NCBI GenBank assembly: GCA_016191205.1
Contig: JACPPB010000007.1
Span: 30,287-94,286, forward strand
Origin: Gammaproteobacteria bacterium
GTDB taxonomy: Bacteria; Pseudomonadota; Gammaproteobacteria; Pseudomonadales; Porticoccaceae
Direction: 5' to 3'
Length of the DNA stretch: 64,000 nt
Translations under genes and position numbers: made by a program
Part shown: piece after piece, positions 26,611 through 39,100 of the stretch
Numbering within the stretch: position 1 is the stretch's first letter
Layout of the letters: each line of letters starts with the position of its first letter
The notes under the pieces: generated by a model
What the model was told of the DNA's origin: nothing
What the model saw: the letters and a program-made list of their open reading frames with translations, nothing else
The model's database searches: none

Positions 26611-28389
26611 GTGCGAACGACCGCCGTGCGAACCGCCGCGACCGCGGGCCCGCTGCGCAACAGCGCCGCGCGGCGCATGGCGAAAACCATCTACAACGGC
26701 TTTCACAGCTATTTCGCCGATTTCCAGAACATCACCATGGGCGCCAAGGCGCGCTTCGAAAAAGCCGACTGGCACGCCGTGCAACGCGCGAACCAGGACC
26801 GCATCGAACTGTATAAAAGCAAGGTGCGGATGGCGGCGGAGCTGCTCGGCACGGTAACCAATCGGGACGTCACCGAACTCGACCTCTGGCGCCAGACCAA
26901 GGACGTCTACACCCGCCTGGTGGCCGGCGCGCCGAACTTTGAAATCGCCGAAACTTTTTTCAACTCGGTGTTCGGACTCATCAACGATCACGACAAGATC
27001 GACGACGCCCTGATCTATGTGTTTTCGTCCCAGCACCAGCAGTTGCCCGGCAGCGAATACAGCATTTATGTGCGCTACGAAAACCAGTCCGCGCCGGGCG
27101 CGCTGTTCCGGCAGATCCTGCTCGATGCCGAATTTTCGGTCCCCTGGGAGGATCTGGACCGGGATGCGGACACCATCGCCGCCGCGTTCATGGAGGAAGC
27201 CGAACCCGAGATCAGCAGCAAGTTTCACCAACTGAAATTCGACCTGCTGGAATCCGTGTTCTACCGCGGCAAGGCGGCCTATCTGATCGGTCGCATCGTC
27301 GATGGCTATCGCTCGCTGCCGCTGGTACTGGCCGTGCTCAACAACGAGGCGGGCGGTCTGCTGATCGACGCGGCGATTTTCAATCGCGCCGAAATGAGCG
27401 TGATCTTCAGCTTCGCCCGCGCGCATTTCATGGTGGATGCGCCGCTGCCCTATCAGTACCTGCATTTTCTCAAACAACTGTTGCCCCACAAGGGCGACTA
27501 TGAGGTCTATACCAGCCTGGGCTTTACCAAGCACGCCAAGACCGAGTTCTATCGGGAATTTGTCCAGCACCTCAAGACATCCCAGGACCAGTTCGTCGCC
27601 GCACCCGGCATCAAGGGCATGGTGATGACGGTATTCACCCTGCCTTCGTACGACATCGTGTTCAAGGTGATCAAGGACCGCTTCGACTACCCCAAGGAAG
27701 TCACCCGGGAAGTCGTGCGCGAAAAATACCGGCTGGTGTCCCGCCACGACCGCATCGGCCGCATGGCCGACACCCAGGAATTTCACAACCTGACCTTCCC
27801 TCTGTACCGGTTCTCCCCCGCGCTGCTGGAAGAATTGCAAGCCACGGCGCCGTCACTGCTCCACATCGCAGGCGACCGGCTGATCATCCGCCATCTGTAC
27901 ACCGAGCGGCGCATGACCCCGCTTAATCTCTATCTACGAACTGCGGATGAAACGGAAACCCGCAACGTCATCGACGAATACGGCAATGCCATCAAACAGC
28001 TCGCGGCGGCGAACATCTTTCCCGGCGACATGCTGCTGAAAAATTTCGGCGTCACCCGCCACGGTCGCGTGGTGTTCTACGATTACGATGAAATCTGTTA
28101 TCTGACTGACTGCAACTTCCGTCACCTGCCCGAACCCCAAAACGAGGAGCAGGCCTTGTCGGCCAGGCCCTGGTACACCGTGGGTCCGGACGATATTTTC
28201 CCGGAGGAATTCCGGCTGTTTTTTTCCGGCAATCCGCTGGCGCGGAGCTTTTTCGAGGAACTGCACAGCGACATTTACACGCCGGAATTCTGGCAGGGAA
28301 TCCAGACCGAGATTCGCGCCGGCAAGATCGTGGATGTGTTTCCCTACCGCCGCAAACGACGTTTTTCCGAGCGGGCGCGGGCCGCCTGA
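26611..28389 (+). CDS. aceK: Isocitrate dehydrogenase kinase/phosphatase
   Basis: 592 residues, matching AceK. It reversibly phosphorylates isocitrate dehydrogenase and so sets the split between TCA cycle and glyoxylate bypass. Conserved segments include ADWHAVQRANQDRIELYK, PGIKGMVMTVFTLPSYD (kinase ATP loop), VFKVIKDRF and VFYDYDEICYLTDCNFR. I use GTG 26611; ATG 26677 would remove about 22 residues that match the usual N-terminal extension only loosely. aceA and aceB are not in the window. It directly follows the lambda-P-like gene. Confidence 0.95.
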   Translation: MRTTAVRTAATAGPLRNSAARRMAKTIYNGFHSYFADFQNITMGAKARFEKADWHAVQRANQDRIELYKSKVRMAAELLGTVTNRDVTELDLWRQTKDVYTRLVAGAPNFEIAETFFNSVFGLINDHDKIDDALIYVFSSQHQQLPGSEYSIYVRYENQSAPGALFRQILLDAEFSVPWEDLDRDADTIAAAFMEEAEPEISSKFHQLKFDLLESVFYRGKAAYLIGRIVDGYRSLPLVLAVLNNEAGGLLIDAAIFNRAEMSVIFSFARAHFMVDAPLPYQYLHFLKQLLPHKGDYEVYTSLGFTKHAKTEFYREFVQHLKTSQDQFVAAPGIKGMVMTVFTLPSYDIVFKVIKDRFDYPKEVTREVVREKYRLVSRHDRIGRMADTQEFHNLTFPLYRFSPALLEELQATAPSLLHIAGDRLIIRHLYTERRMTPLNLYLRTADETETRNVIDEYGNAIKQLAAANIFPGDMLLKNFGVTRHGRVVFYDYDEICYLTDCNFRHLPEPQNEEQALSARPWYTVGPDDIFPEEFRLFFSGNPLARSFFEELHSDIYTPEFWQGIQTEIRAGKIVDVFPYRRKRRFSERARAA

Positions 28390-28489
28390 AATCGCCCTCG
28401 GGGCGAAACGGGAGCTGAAGGGCCGATGCCGCCTGGCGCATCGTCACGCCCCGGATTCGGGGCTACGCTCTGGCGTCCACCGGGCGACA

Positions 28490-29299
28490 TCAGTCCTTTC
28501 GGCCACCATCGGGGTCGGCGGCACTTCGAGGAAGTTCGGCGTCACCCGTCCAGTCCCCAGGCGCTTCACTTTCGCCCTGCCTCCAGGGAAACTTCCGGAT
28601 CCGAATATCCTCGCGCTTGTCCTGCGGCCATACGGATACCTCCACCTCCCGGGGTGAAAATCCAGGCGGGATGGCGAGCGTCCCTTCAAAAAACTTGAAG
28701 TAGCGGAACGACAACGGAACCACCGTCTTGGCCACTCCTTCATCGAGGGCGGCCAGCGTGTAAGTGACAGCTTTTCCAGCCTCGTCACCGAACAACACGA
28801 CCTTCAGGCTCACTTTCATCGGCTCGCGCAGATTGACGTTCTGACGCACCACCAGGCGGTAATCGTATTGTCCGGGACTGTCCGCGGGTGTCGCGCGCCA
28901 GTGCTCGATATGCAGTCCCTTGACGCTGCTGTCCTGGAGCAGGAGCAGGCGGTAGAGATTGAGCTCTTCCTTGCTCGCGGCCAACTGCTGCTCCAGATCC
29001 GCCATCATGTGCCGCACCTGCTCCATGCTCTTCCAGTCGACCTGGGCCGCCAGCATCCGGTTGGCCAGCTGTTGATCCAGATAGACGCTGCGCTCCCGCT
29101 CACTCGCCAGGCGCGCCGCCAACTCCCTGATCATCGCCCCTTGCTCGCCGGCACCCCCGCTACTCCACCGGGAACCGGCGGCAAACCCCGCCATGACGCC
29201 AACGGCCAGCATCAGCGCCACGACGAACACCGGCCGTCGCCGCCAGCTACTCCGCGCGGCAAGAAAAAGCTGCCTGATCCCCTGGACAAAATCCTTCAA
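28490..29299 (-). CDS. DUF6776 family membrane-anchored coiled-coil protein
   Basis: 269 residues: one transmembrane segment (about 25-45), a coiled coil (about 55-120, including [24 protein letters not shown]) and a C-terminal beta-rich domain ([10 protein letters not shown] onward). This matches DUF6776, a proteobacterial family often found next to argC and of unknown function. The start is a TTG overlapping the argC stop (TTGA), so it depends on argC translation. It is convergent with aceK. Confidence 0.72.
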   Translation of the reverse strand: MKDFVQGIRQLFLAARSSWRRRPVFVVALMLAVGVMAGFAAGSRWSSGGAGEQGAMIRELAARLASERERSVYLDQQLANRMLAAQVDWKSMEQVRHMMADLEQQLAASKEELNLYRLLLLQDSSVKGLHIEHWRATPADSPGQYDYRLVVRQNVNLREPMKVSLKVVLFGDEAGKAVTYTLAALDEGVAKTVVPLSFRYFKFFEGTLAIPPGFSPREVEVSVWPQDKREDIRIRKFPWRQGESEAPGDWTGDAELPRSAADPDGGRKD

Positions 29300-30327
29300 G
29301 GCAACAATGCCGGGGCGTCAAGTCCCAGGGTTTCGGGCAGACCGAACAGGATGTTCATGTTTTGCACCGCCTGTCCGGAAGCACCTTTCACCAGGTTGTC
29401 TTCCACCACCATCACCACCACCTTGCGACGGTTCTGGGGACGCTGTACCGCGATGCGCACATAGTTGGAGCCGCGCACGCTGCGCGTCTGGGGATATTCA
29501 CCCGCCGGCAGCACATCGACAAAGGGCTCGTCCCGATAGCGCTGTTCGTAAAGCGCCTGGAGATCGACATCCGCGTCGATGAGCGTGGCATAGAGCGTCG
29601 AATGGATACCGCGAATGATCGGCAGCAGATGCGGGACGAAGGTCAGCGCCACCTCGCCCCGGGCCATATCGGCGAGGCCCTGCTCGATCTCCGGCAGGTG
29701 CCGATGCCCGCTGACGCCATAGGCCTTGAAGCTGTCGCCGGCCTCGGCGAGCAGATTGGGGATGCTCGCCTGACGCCCGGCGCCGCTCACCCCGGACGCC
29801 GCACTGGCGATGAGATCGCCGGTATCCACGCGCCCGGTCTCCAGCAGCGGCAGAAAGCCCAGCAGCACGCTGGTGGGATAGCAACCGGGGCAGGCGATCA
29901 GGCGCGCCCCGCGAATGCGCGCGCGGTTGAATTCCGGCAGGCCGTAGACGGCTTCTTTGACCAGCTCCGGGCAGCCGTGGGGCTGTCCGTACCAGCGCTC
30001 CCAGAGCGGCACCGAGCGGATGCGGAAGTCCGCGGAAAGATCGATGATTTTGACGCCGCGCTCCAGCAGCGCCGGCACCGACGCCTGGGCGACGCCGTGG
30101 GGGGTGGCGAAAAACACCAGATCGCAACCGGCCAGGCGCTCCACGTCGGGTTCGGAAAACGCCAGCTCCAGATGACCGCGCAGATTGGGGAAGATGTCGG
30201 CCACCGCCCGGCCGGCTTCCTGGCGCGACGTGATGGCCGCGATCTCGACCTCGGGATGCAGCACCAGCAGCCGCAGCAATTCGACCCCGGTGTACCCGGT
30301 TCCGCCGACAATTCCCACTTTAATCAT
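29296..30327 (-). CDS. argC: N-acetyl-gamma-glutamyl-phosphate reductase
   Basis: 343 residues from ATG 30327. It reduces N-acetylglutamyl phosphate in arginine synthesis. NADP motif [14 protein letters not shown] at the N-terminus, the catalytic Cys in [13 protein letters not shown] near the end and [10 protein letters not shown] are typical. Its stop overlaps the DUF6776 start. hemJ is divergent, 132 bp away. Confidence 0.97.
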   Translation of the reverse strand: MIKVGIVGGTGYTGVELLRLLVLHPEVEIAAITSRQEAGRAVADIFPNLRGHLELAFSEPDVERLAGCDLVFFATPHGVAQASVPALLERGVKIIDLSADFRIRSVPLWERWYGQPHGCPELVKEAVYGLPEFNRARIRGARLIACPGCYPTSVLLGFLPLLETGRVDTGDLIASAASGVSGAGRQASIPNLLAEAGDSFKAYGVSGHRHLPEIEQGLADMARGEVALTFVPHLLPIIRGIHSTLYATLIDADVDLQALYEQRYRDEPFVDVLPAGEYPQTRSVRGSNYVRIAVQRPQNRRKVVVMVVEDNLVKGASGQAVQNMNILFGLPETLGLDAPALLP

Positions 30328-30459
30328 GGTGTTAGGCCACTCCAACACTTTGCGCGAGCGGGCCATGATACTCCACCAGCCGGCCCGGCCGCCCTGACGC
30401 CAACCCCAACCTCGACCAAACCCCGGTACCATGCGCTTTTGCCCGCACCGAGGTTGCCG

Positions 30460-30888
30460 ATGCCCGCCGAATGGATCGAAGCCCTGCACATCATCAGCGT
30501 GGTGTGCTGGTTTGCCGCGCTGTTTTATCTGCCCCGCCTGTTCGTCTACCACGCCATGGCGGAGGACCGGATCAGCATCGAGCGCTTCAAGATCATGGAG
30601 CGGAAACTCTCGCGCGGGATCGCCACGCCCGCGATGCTCGCGGCGCTGACCTTCGGCATCTGGCTGGCGAGTCTGGCGCCCGACTACTACCTGCACCAGG
30701 GCTGGTTCCTCGCCAAGGTGACGCTGGTGACCCTGCTGGTGATCTACCACCATGCCTGCCTTTATCTGCTGCGCCAGTTTCGCCATGACCGCAATACCCG
30801 CAGCCATGTCTTTTACCGCTGGTTCAACGAGATACCGGTACTTTTCCTGATTGCCATCGTGATTCTGGTGGTGGTGCGGCCCTTCTGA
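30460..30888 (+). CDS. hemJ: Protoporphyrinogen IX oxidase HemJ
   Basis: 142 residues, four transmembrane helices, of the HemJ/UPF0093 family. It oxidises protoporphyrinogen IX in haem synthesis. Conserved features are the His in [25 protein letters not shown] and the Lys in [10 protein letters not shown]. Start ATG 30460 with GAGG upstream. It stands just before hemL-nudix-hemB, completing a haem-biosynthesis neighbourhood. Confidence 0.92.
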   Translation: MPAEWIEALHIISVVCWFAALFYLPRLFVYHAMAEDRISIERFKIMERKLSRGIATPAMLAALTFGIWLASLAPDYYLHQGWFLAKVTLVTLLVIYHHACLYLLRQFRHDRNTRSHVFYRWFNEIPVLFLIAIVILVVVRPF

Positions 30889-30911
30889 ACCCGCGGACTT
30901 CGCGCGCGCAA

Positions 30912-30941
30912 TTGGCCGTGCGAAGTGCGATCCACCATAAT
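30912..30941 (+). promoter_or_regulatory. Candidate sigma-70 promoter for hemL
   Basis: TTGGCC (30912-30917), 18-bp spacer, CATAAT (30936-30941), ending 27 bases before the hemL ATG. Confidence 0.4.
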
Positions 30942-30968
30942 TCCGGCTCCCACTGCCGCGGAACCGCC

Positions 30969-32252
30969 ATGACTCGCTCCCAGGACTGTTTCACCGCCGC
31001 CCAGCGCCACATTCCGGGCGGCGTCAACTCGCCGGTGCGCGCGTTTCGGGCGGTGGGCGGCACCCCGGTATTTTTCGCGCGCGCCGCAGGCCCGCGGCTC
31101 TACGACGTCGACGGCAACGGCTACCTCGACTATGTGCAGTCCTGGGGCCCCATGATCCTCGGCCACGGCCACCCCGATGTGCTCGCCGCCATTCGTGCCC
31201 AGCTCGAGCGCGGGCTCACCTTCGGCGCGCCCACCGAGCTGGAAACCCGGATGGCGGACAGCCTGTGCGCGCGTGTTCCCGGGCTCGACCTGGTGCGTAT
31301 GGTCAACTCGGGCACCGAGGCCACCATGAGCGCGATCCGCCTCGCGCGCGCCGCCACCGGCCGCGACCGCATTCTCAAGTTCGAGGGCTGCTACCACGGC
31401 CATGGGGACTCGCTGCTGGTCAAGGCCGGCTCGGGCGCCCTCACCCTGGGTGTGCCCAGTTCGCCCGGGGTGCCGGCGGCGCTGGCGGCCCTCACCCTCA
31501 CCCTCGACTACAACGACAGTGCCCAGGTGGAAGACGTGTTTGCCCGCGAAGGCGACACCATCGCGTGCATCATCGTCGAGCCGGTGGCGGGCAACATGAA
31601 CTGCGTGCCGCCCGAGCCGGGGTTTCTGGAAACCCTGCGCCGGGTCTGCGACCGGCACGGTGCCGTGCTGATTTTCGACGAAGTGATGACCGGGTTTCGT
31701 GTCGGCCCCCAGGGCGCGGCCGGACGTTACGGCATCGCGCCGGACCTAATCACGCTGGGCAAGGTGATCGGCGGCGGCATGCCGGTGGGCGCCTTCGGCG
31801 GGCGCGCCGACCTGATGACCCGGCTGGCCCCGCTCGGCCCGGTCTACCAGGCCGGCACCTTGTCCGGCAACCCGGTCGCCATGGCGGCCGGGCTCGCGAC
31901 GCTGGCGGCACTCGATGAGCCCGGCTTTTACGACCAGCTGTTCGCACGCACCCGCGATCTCGCCGACGGTTTGCGCGACCGCGCCGCCGCCGCCGGGATC
32001 GCCATGACCACCAACAGCGTCGGCTCCATGTTCGGCTGCTTTTTCACCGACGCGCCCGCGGTGACCAATTTCCGCCAGGTGATGGCCTGCGACACCGAGC
32101 GTTTCAACCGCTTCTTTCATGGCATGCTGAAACGCGGGATCTATCTGGCGCCCGCCGCCTATGAGGCCGGCTTCGTGTCCGGAGCCCACGGCGCCGCCGA
32201 TATCGAGCAGACGCTGGATGCCGCCAGCGCCGTGTTCCACGAGGATTTTTGA
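30969..32252 (+). CDS. hemL: Glutamate-1-semialdehyde 2,1-aminomutase
   Basis: 427 residues. A PLP enzyme that makes 5-aminolevulinate from glutamate-1-semialdehyde in the C5 pathway. The N-terminus [13 protein letters not shown], the [10 protein letters not shown] segment, [11 protein letters not shown] (PLP Asp) and the Schiff-base Lys in [16 protein letters not shown] are all present. It is followed after 3 bp by the Nudix gene and then hemB. Confidence 0.97.
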   Translation: MTRSQDCFTAAQRHIPGGVNSPVRAFRAVGGTPVFFARAAGPRLYDVDGNGYLDYVQSWGPMILGHGHPDVLAAIRAQLERGLTFGAPTELETRMADSLCARVPGLDLVRMVNSGTEATMSAIRLARAATGRDRILKFEGCYHGHGDSLLVKAGSGALTLGVPSSPGVPAALAALTLTLDYNDSAQVEDVFAREGDTIACIIVEPVAGNMNCVPPEPGFLETLRRVCDRHGAVLIFDEVMTGFRVGPQGAAGRYGIAPDLITLGKVIGGGMPVGAFGGRADLMTRLAPLGPVYQAGTLSGNPVAMAAGLATLAALDEPGFYDQLFARTRDLADGLRDRAAAAGIAMTTNSVGSMFGCFFTDAPAVTNFRQVMACDTERFNRFFHGMLKRGIYLAPAAYEAGFVSGAHGAADIEQTLDAASAVFHEDF

Positions 32253-32255
32253 ATC

Positions 32256-34927
<2,672 letters not shown>

Positions 34928-34939
34928 CGCTTTCGCGAC

Positions 34940-34974
34940 GTTCCTGGACTGCGCCAACGCCCGGACTCAGGAAC
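34940..34974. terminator. Weak stem-loop between convergent rsmC and the TPR lipoprotein
   Basis: GTTCCTG (34940-34946) and CAGGAAC (34968-34974) pair across a 21-base loop in the gap between the two stop codons. No T-tract. A role as a shared terminator is only suggested by position. Confidence 0.3.
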
Positions 34975-35527
34975 CCGCATCCCGCAACAGGGTTTCCAGC
35001 CCCTGCCGAACCTCGCTGCCCCCGGCGCTCAGGGCAAGGCCTTTCAAGGCAAACTGGCGCGCCTCGGCTGTCTGGCCGCGCGCCAGGTGCGCACGGCCGA
35101 GCACCAGATAAACTTCCGGCGCGCGCGGATCCAGCCGCTGCGCCCGCTCGCCCAGCGCAATGGCGGCATCATGACGACCCGCTCGCTCTTCACTGTTGGC
35201 CTGCTGGAGCAGCGCGGAAACCGCATCCGGCGCCACCGGCGGCGGTATCACCCGGGGCGGTGGCGGTATCACCGGACGGGGTGACGGCCGCACTTCAGGA
35301 ACAGGCGCGGGTTTGGCCGGCGGCGGCAGGACGGGACCGGTTTTCGGGGAAGTCGGGACCACGACCGGCGCCGGCGGCTGGGACGACAGGGGCGCGCAGG
35401 CCGCCAGCACCAGCAAGGCGCTCAGGCCACTCAGCAACTTCAGATTCCGCGCCGCGCCGCGCCGCGCCATCAAGGCCGCGTGCCCCGTCGCATCCCTGTG
35501 CGCCAGGGCGCCTGTGCCAATGCCCAT
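34967..35527 (-). CDS. TPR-repeat lipoprotein linked to PBP1B
   Basis: 186 residues from ATG 35527, overlapping the mrcB stop by one base and preceded by GGGGAT. A later ATG (35470) would give a more standard signal peptide. The lipobox is LVLAAC. A Pro-rich spacer (PPPPRVIPPP) leads to two TPR-like units (SALLQQANSEERAGRHDAAIALGERA, PEVYLVLGRAHLARGQ). The arrangement recalls outer-membrane lipoprotein activators of PBP1B (LpoB, or LpoP in Pseudomonas, which has TPRs). An LpoP-like role is a good inference. Confidence 0.7.
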   Translation of the reverse strand: MGIGTGALAHRDATGHAALMARRGAARNLKLLSGLSALLVLAACAPLSSQPPAPVVVPTSPKTGPVLPPPAKPAPVPEVRPSPRPVIPPPPRVIPPPVAPDAVSALLQQANSEERAGRHDAAIALGERAQRLDPRAPEVYLVLGRAHLARGQTAEARQFALKGLALSAGGSEVRQGLETLLRDAGS

Positions 35528-37851
35528 CAGTCGATCCCCAGCCAGCCGCGCACCCGGTCCAGTACCTGCCCGGGCACCCCGCCGAGGCAGCCGCGGCCCT
35601 CCGGCTCGGAGCCGCTGATGTAGGGCAGCAGCCGGGCATTGGCGCAACCTTCGCCGCTTCCCGCGCCGGTGCCGGGATCGTACCAGGCATAGGTGACCCC
35701 CTGCGGGTCGGCCTCGGGCAACGGGCGATTGTCGAGCCCGGCCATGATGGCACTCCACACCCGCAGTGCCCCGGAAGCACCGGTCAGCGGCATCGGGCTG
35801 TTATCGTCGCGCCCCAGCCACACCACGACCAGGTAGTTGCCGCTGAACCCCGCAAACCAACTGTCGCGTTGATCGTTTGACGTGCCCGTCTTGCCCGCCA
35901 CCACCAGGCCGGCCGGCAACTGCCGGTAGGCGTTGGCGCCGGTGCCTTCGATCATCACCTGACGCAAGGCGTAGTGCAGCAAATGCATCGGTTCCGCCGC
36001 AAAGCGCTGCTCGACGGCGAACGGGTACCTTCTCAGAATCTCCCTATCTGCGCCACTGACGGAGGCGATAGCCCCCAGATCGGTGTGAAAACCATCGGCG
36101 GCGATCGTGTGATACATGCCGGCGAGCTCGAACGGCGTCATCGAAATCCCGCCCAGCAGCAGCGCCGGCACCTTGAGCAGCGGGCCTTCGTAGCCCAGCC
36201 GCCGCACCACATCGGCGACGCGATCGACGCCCACTTCAAGACCCAGCCGCGCCGTGGCCTGGTTGTAGGAGCGACTCAGGGCAACGTAGATCGGCACCGG
36301 CCCGTGGCTCTTGTGATCGAAATTCTCGGGACTCCACGGCTTGCCTCCGGAGACAATCGAGAGCGGTGCGTCGTCCACCAAGGTTCCCAGGGTATAGCGT
36401 CCGGGCTGTTCCAGGGCGGCCAGATAGACGGCGGGCTTGGCGGTCGAGCCGATGGTGCGGCGGGCGTCAAGGGCGCGATTGAAACCGACCACCTGGCCCG
36501 AGCGACTGCCGGCGAGCGCGAGCACTTCACCGGTACCGACACCCACCACCACCGCCGCCGCCTGGATCTGGCCGGGCGTCAGCTTGCGCTCTGCTTCGAT
36601 ACGACGGAGCGTATCGGCAATGGCGGTTTCCACCTGGCGCTGCGCCTGGGGATCGAAATAGGTGAAGATGCGCAGGCCGTTCGCGGTCAGATCGCTGGCG
36701 TTGTAGTCCTCCTGCAGGCGACGCCGCACCAGGTCCATGTAATCCGGGTATTGATTGATGCCGCCCGGGGCCTCCGTCACATCCAGGGGCTGCCGGGCGG
36801 CGATGCGCGCGCGCTCGGCGTCGATAACACCTTCTTCCGCCAGTTGCGCCAGCACCAGATTGCGCCGCGCCAGCGCCCGCTCCGGCTGGCGGCGCGGGTT
36901 GTAATAGGACGCGCCCTTGGCAAGTGCCACCAGCAATGCCACCTGGTGCAGATCGAGCTCCGCCAGCGGCTGGCGAAAATAAAACTCGCTCGCCAGACCG
37001 AAGCCATGAATGGCCCGATCCCCCGCCTGGCCCAGATGAATCTCGTTGAGATAAGCCTCGAGGATCTCCTGCTTGCTGTAGTGCAGTTCGAGCAACACTG
37101 CCATCACCGCTTCCATGGCCTTGCGGACCAGGGTGCGGTTCTGGGAGAGGTAGAGGTTTTTCACCAGCTGCTGGGTGAGGGTGCTGCCGCCCTGGGCGAT
37201 ACCCCCCGCGCGCAGATTGGCCCAGGTCGCGCGCAGGATGGCACGCGGGGAGACGCCGTGGTGGCTGTAGAAATCCCGGTCCTCGGTCGCGATCAGGGCG
37301 TCGGCGAGATAGGGCGGCAACTCCGCGAGCCGCAACAGCACGCGATCCTCGGCATGCTCCGGATAGATGCCGCCGATCCGCACGGGCTCCAGGCGCAGCA
37401 GCGGCAACGCGGCGCCGCTGCTGTCGCCGATGGCGGCGATTCCCGTGGCGTCGAGGCTCACACGCGCGCGTTGCGCCGGCTGTTCGCCATCCGGAAAACG
37501 AAACGCACGCACATGGATGTCGAGGGTATTGCCGCTGATCTTGAACTGCCCCGGATGCTCCGCTTGCGCCGCCTTGCGATAGCCGAGCCCGTCCAACTCG
37601 CGCAGCAGCGCCGCGCGCGCCAGGGGCTGACCCGCGTACAACTCCAGCGGACGCCCGTAGACATGCGCCGGCAACGCCCATTTGGCGCCGGAAAACTTTG
37701 CCTTCACCATGGTGTCGAGCGCGATGACGCCGAGCCCGATGGCGATCAGCGCGGGCAACAGCAACGCGCCGAGCACGACCCGGACCACCGCCCACCGACC
37801 GCGGCGCGGCGAGTTCCGGGTGCGCGATTTGCGTTGCCGCCTGCGTGCCAC
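35527..37851 (-). CDS. mrcB: Bifunctional penicillin-binding protein 1B
   Basis: 774 residues. One N-terminal transmembrane helix (about 22-47) after a basic tail, a UB2H domain, a GT51 glycosyltransferase (ATEDRDFYSHHGVSPRAI, GGSTLTQQLVKNLYLS) and a transpeptidase with GSTAKP, SYN (SRSYNQATA) and KTGTSND. It polymerises and cross-links peptidoglycan. The immediately downstream, overlapping gene encodes a TPR lipoprotein, probably its activator. Confidence 0.96.
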   Translation of the reverse strand: MARRRQRKSRTRNSPRRGRWAVVRVVLGALLLPALIAIGLGVIALDTMVKAKFSGAKWALPAHVYGRPLELYAGQPLARAALLRELDGLGYRKAAQAEHPGQFKISGNTLDIHVRAFRFPDGEQPAQRARVSLDATGIAAIGDSSGAALPLLRLEPVRIGGIYPEHAEDRVLLRLAELPPYLADALIATEDRDFYSHHGVSPRAILRATWANLRAGGIAQGGSTLTQQLVKNLYLSQNRTLVRKAMEAVMAVLLELHYSKQEILEAYLNEIHLGQAGDRAIHGFGLASEFYFRQPLAELDLHQVALLVALAKGASYYNPRRQPERALARRNLVLAQLAEEGVIDAERARIAARQPLDVTEAPGGINQYPDYMDLVRRRLQEDYNASDLTANGLRIFTYFDPQAQRQVETAIADTLRRIEAERKLTPGQIQAAAVVVGVGTGEVLALAGSRSGQVVGFNRALDARRTIGSTAKPAVYLAALEQPGRYTLGTLVDDAPLSIVSGGKPWSPENFDHKSHGPVPIYVALSRSYNQATARLGLEVGVDRVADVVRRLGYEGPLLKVPALLLGGISMTPFELAGMYHTIAADGFHTDLGAIASVSGADREILRRYPFAVEQRFAAEPMHLLHYALRQVMIEGTGANAYRQLPAGLVVAGKTGTSNDQRDSWFAGFSGNYLVVVWLGRDDNSPMPLTGASGALRVWSAIMAGLDNRPLPEADPQGVTYAWYDPGTGAGSGEGCANARLLPYISGSEPEGRGCLGGVPGQVLDRVRGWLGID

Positions 37852-37910
37852 TGGCGCCTCCCGAATACAGGTTGTGTGAAGACAGGCTCTGTCTCAGGCC
37901 CGCCGGTCAC

Positions 37911-37938
37911 TTGGTCCGCGGGCGCGGGCGTGGATAAT
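37911..37938 (+). promoter_or_regulatory. Candidate sigma-70 promoter for the adenosine kinase gene
   Basis: TTGGTC (37911-37916), 16-bp spacer, GATAAT (37933-37938), about 30 bases before the ATG at 37969. Confidence 0.4.
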
Positions 37939-37968
37939 AGCCGCTTTGACCGACCGGGCTCCACGATC

Positions 37969-38982
37969 ATGCAGCGTTTCGATGTTTACGGACTGGGCGC
38001 CGCCCTGGTGGATACCGAGCTTCGGGTCACCGACGCCGAACTCGACGCCCACGGAATCGAGAAAGGGGTCATGACCCTGGTCGACGAACCGCGCCAAAAC
38101 CAGCTGTTGACGGTATTCGGCGATCATTTGACCCTGGCCCGCCGGGCAAGCGGCGGCTCGGGCGCCAACACCGTGATCGCGGTGAGCTGCTTCGGCGGTC
38201 GCGGTTACTACTCGTGCCGGGTCGCCGACGACGATAACGGTCATTTTTATCTGCACGATCTGGCCGCGGCCGGCGTGGCGCACAACGGCGTCACCGGGCT
38301 CCCGGCGGGCACCACCGGCAAATGCCTGGTGCTGATCACGCCGGATGCCGAACGCACCATGAACACTTTTCTCGGCATCAGCGAATCGCTGGCGCCGGAA
38401 AATCTCCACCCGGAAGCACTGGCGGCCGCCACCTATCTCTACATCGAAGGGTACCTGGCCACCTCGCCCAGCGGCCGCGCCGCCGCCATCCGCGCCCGCG
38501 AACTGGCCCGACAGCACGGCACCCGGGTCGCACTCAGTCTGTCCGATCCCGGCATCGTGGCGCATTTCCGGAACGAACTCCGCGCCATGGCCGGCGGGCG
38601 CGTGGATCTGCTGTTCTGCAACGGGGACGAAGCCCGCGGCTGGACCGGCGCGGACGATGTGGAAACCGCCGCCGAGCGGCTCCAGGCCGATGCCGAGTCC
38701 TTTGCCATCACTCTCGGCGCGCGCGGCGCCCTGGTGTTCGACGGCCGCGAGCTGCACCGGATCCCGGCCACCCCGGCGAGCGCCGTCGATACCAACGGCG
38801 CCGGCGACATGTTTGCGGGGGCGTTTCTTTACGGACTCACCCAGGGCTTCGATCACGTCGCCGCGGGGCGCTTTGCCAATCTCGCCGCCGCCGCGGTGGT
38901 AGCCCAGTACGGACCGCGGCTGGCGCCGGAGCAGCACGCCGGCCTGGTGCGGCAGTTCCTCGCCACTACTTCTTCTGGCTAA
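37969..38982 (+). CDS. PfkB-family adenosine kinase
   Basis: 337 residues from ATG 37969. A ribokinase-fold sugar/nucleoside kinase with the N-terminal GLGAALVDTEL, GGSGANTVIA (PfkB signature 1) and DTNGAGDMFAGAFLYG (signature 2, with the catalytic Asp). Sequence and length fit the bacterial adenosine kinase group, salvaging adenosine to AMP; a ribokinase-like sugar substrate is not excluded. It is divergent from mrcB. Confidence 0.82.
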   Translation: MQRFDVYGLGAALVDTELRVTDAELDAHGIEKGVMTLVDEPRQNQLLTVFGDHLTLARRASGGSGANTVIAVSCFGGRGYYSCRVADDDNGHFYLHDLAAAGVAHNGVTGLPAGTTGKCLVLITPDAERTMNTFLGISESLAPENLHPEALAAATYLYIEGYLATSPSGRAAAIRARELARQHGTRVALSLSDPGIVAHFRNELRAMAGGRVDLLFCNGDEARGWTGADDVETAAERLQADAESFAITLGARGALVFDGRELHRIPATPASAVDTNGAGDMFAGAFLYGLTQGFDHVAAGRFANLAAAAVVAQYGPRLAPEQHAGLVRQFLATTSSG

Positions 38983-39068
38983 GGCCCGTTAACAAGATCC
39001 GCGCGGCCGTGACGGAGGCGCTTTTGTTGAGCGCCAGGCGGCAACAACAGCCCGATCGACGTGGGCTC

Positions 39069-39090
39069 AGCGGCTGCGTGGGCCGTTTTT
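39069..39090 (+). terminator. Possible intrinsic terminator after the adenosine kinase gene
   Basis: AGCGGC (39069-39074), 7-base loop, GCCGTT (39082-39087), then TTT. A second short stem (GGCGCT / AGCGCC, 39017-39035) precedes it. It lies 10 bases before the zapE stop on the opposite strand. Confidence 0.4.
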
Positions 39091-39100
39091 CAGCGGTCGG

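Noticed and set aside
35974..37968. Long plus-strand extension upstream of the adenosine kinase start
   Set aside because: It is antisense to mrcB; the kinase begins at ATG 37969, which gives the canonical N-terminus and has a promoter close upstream.
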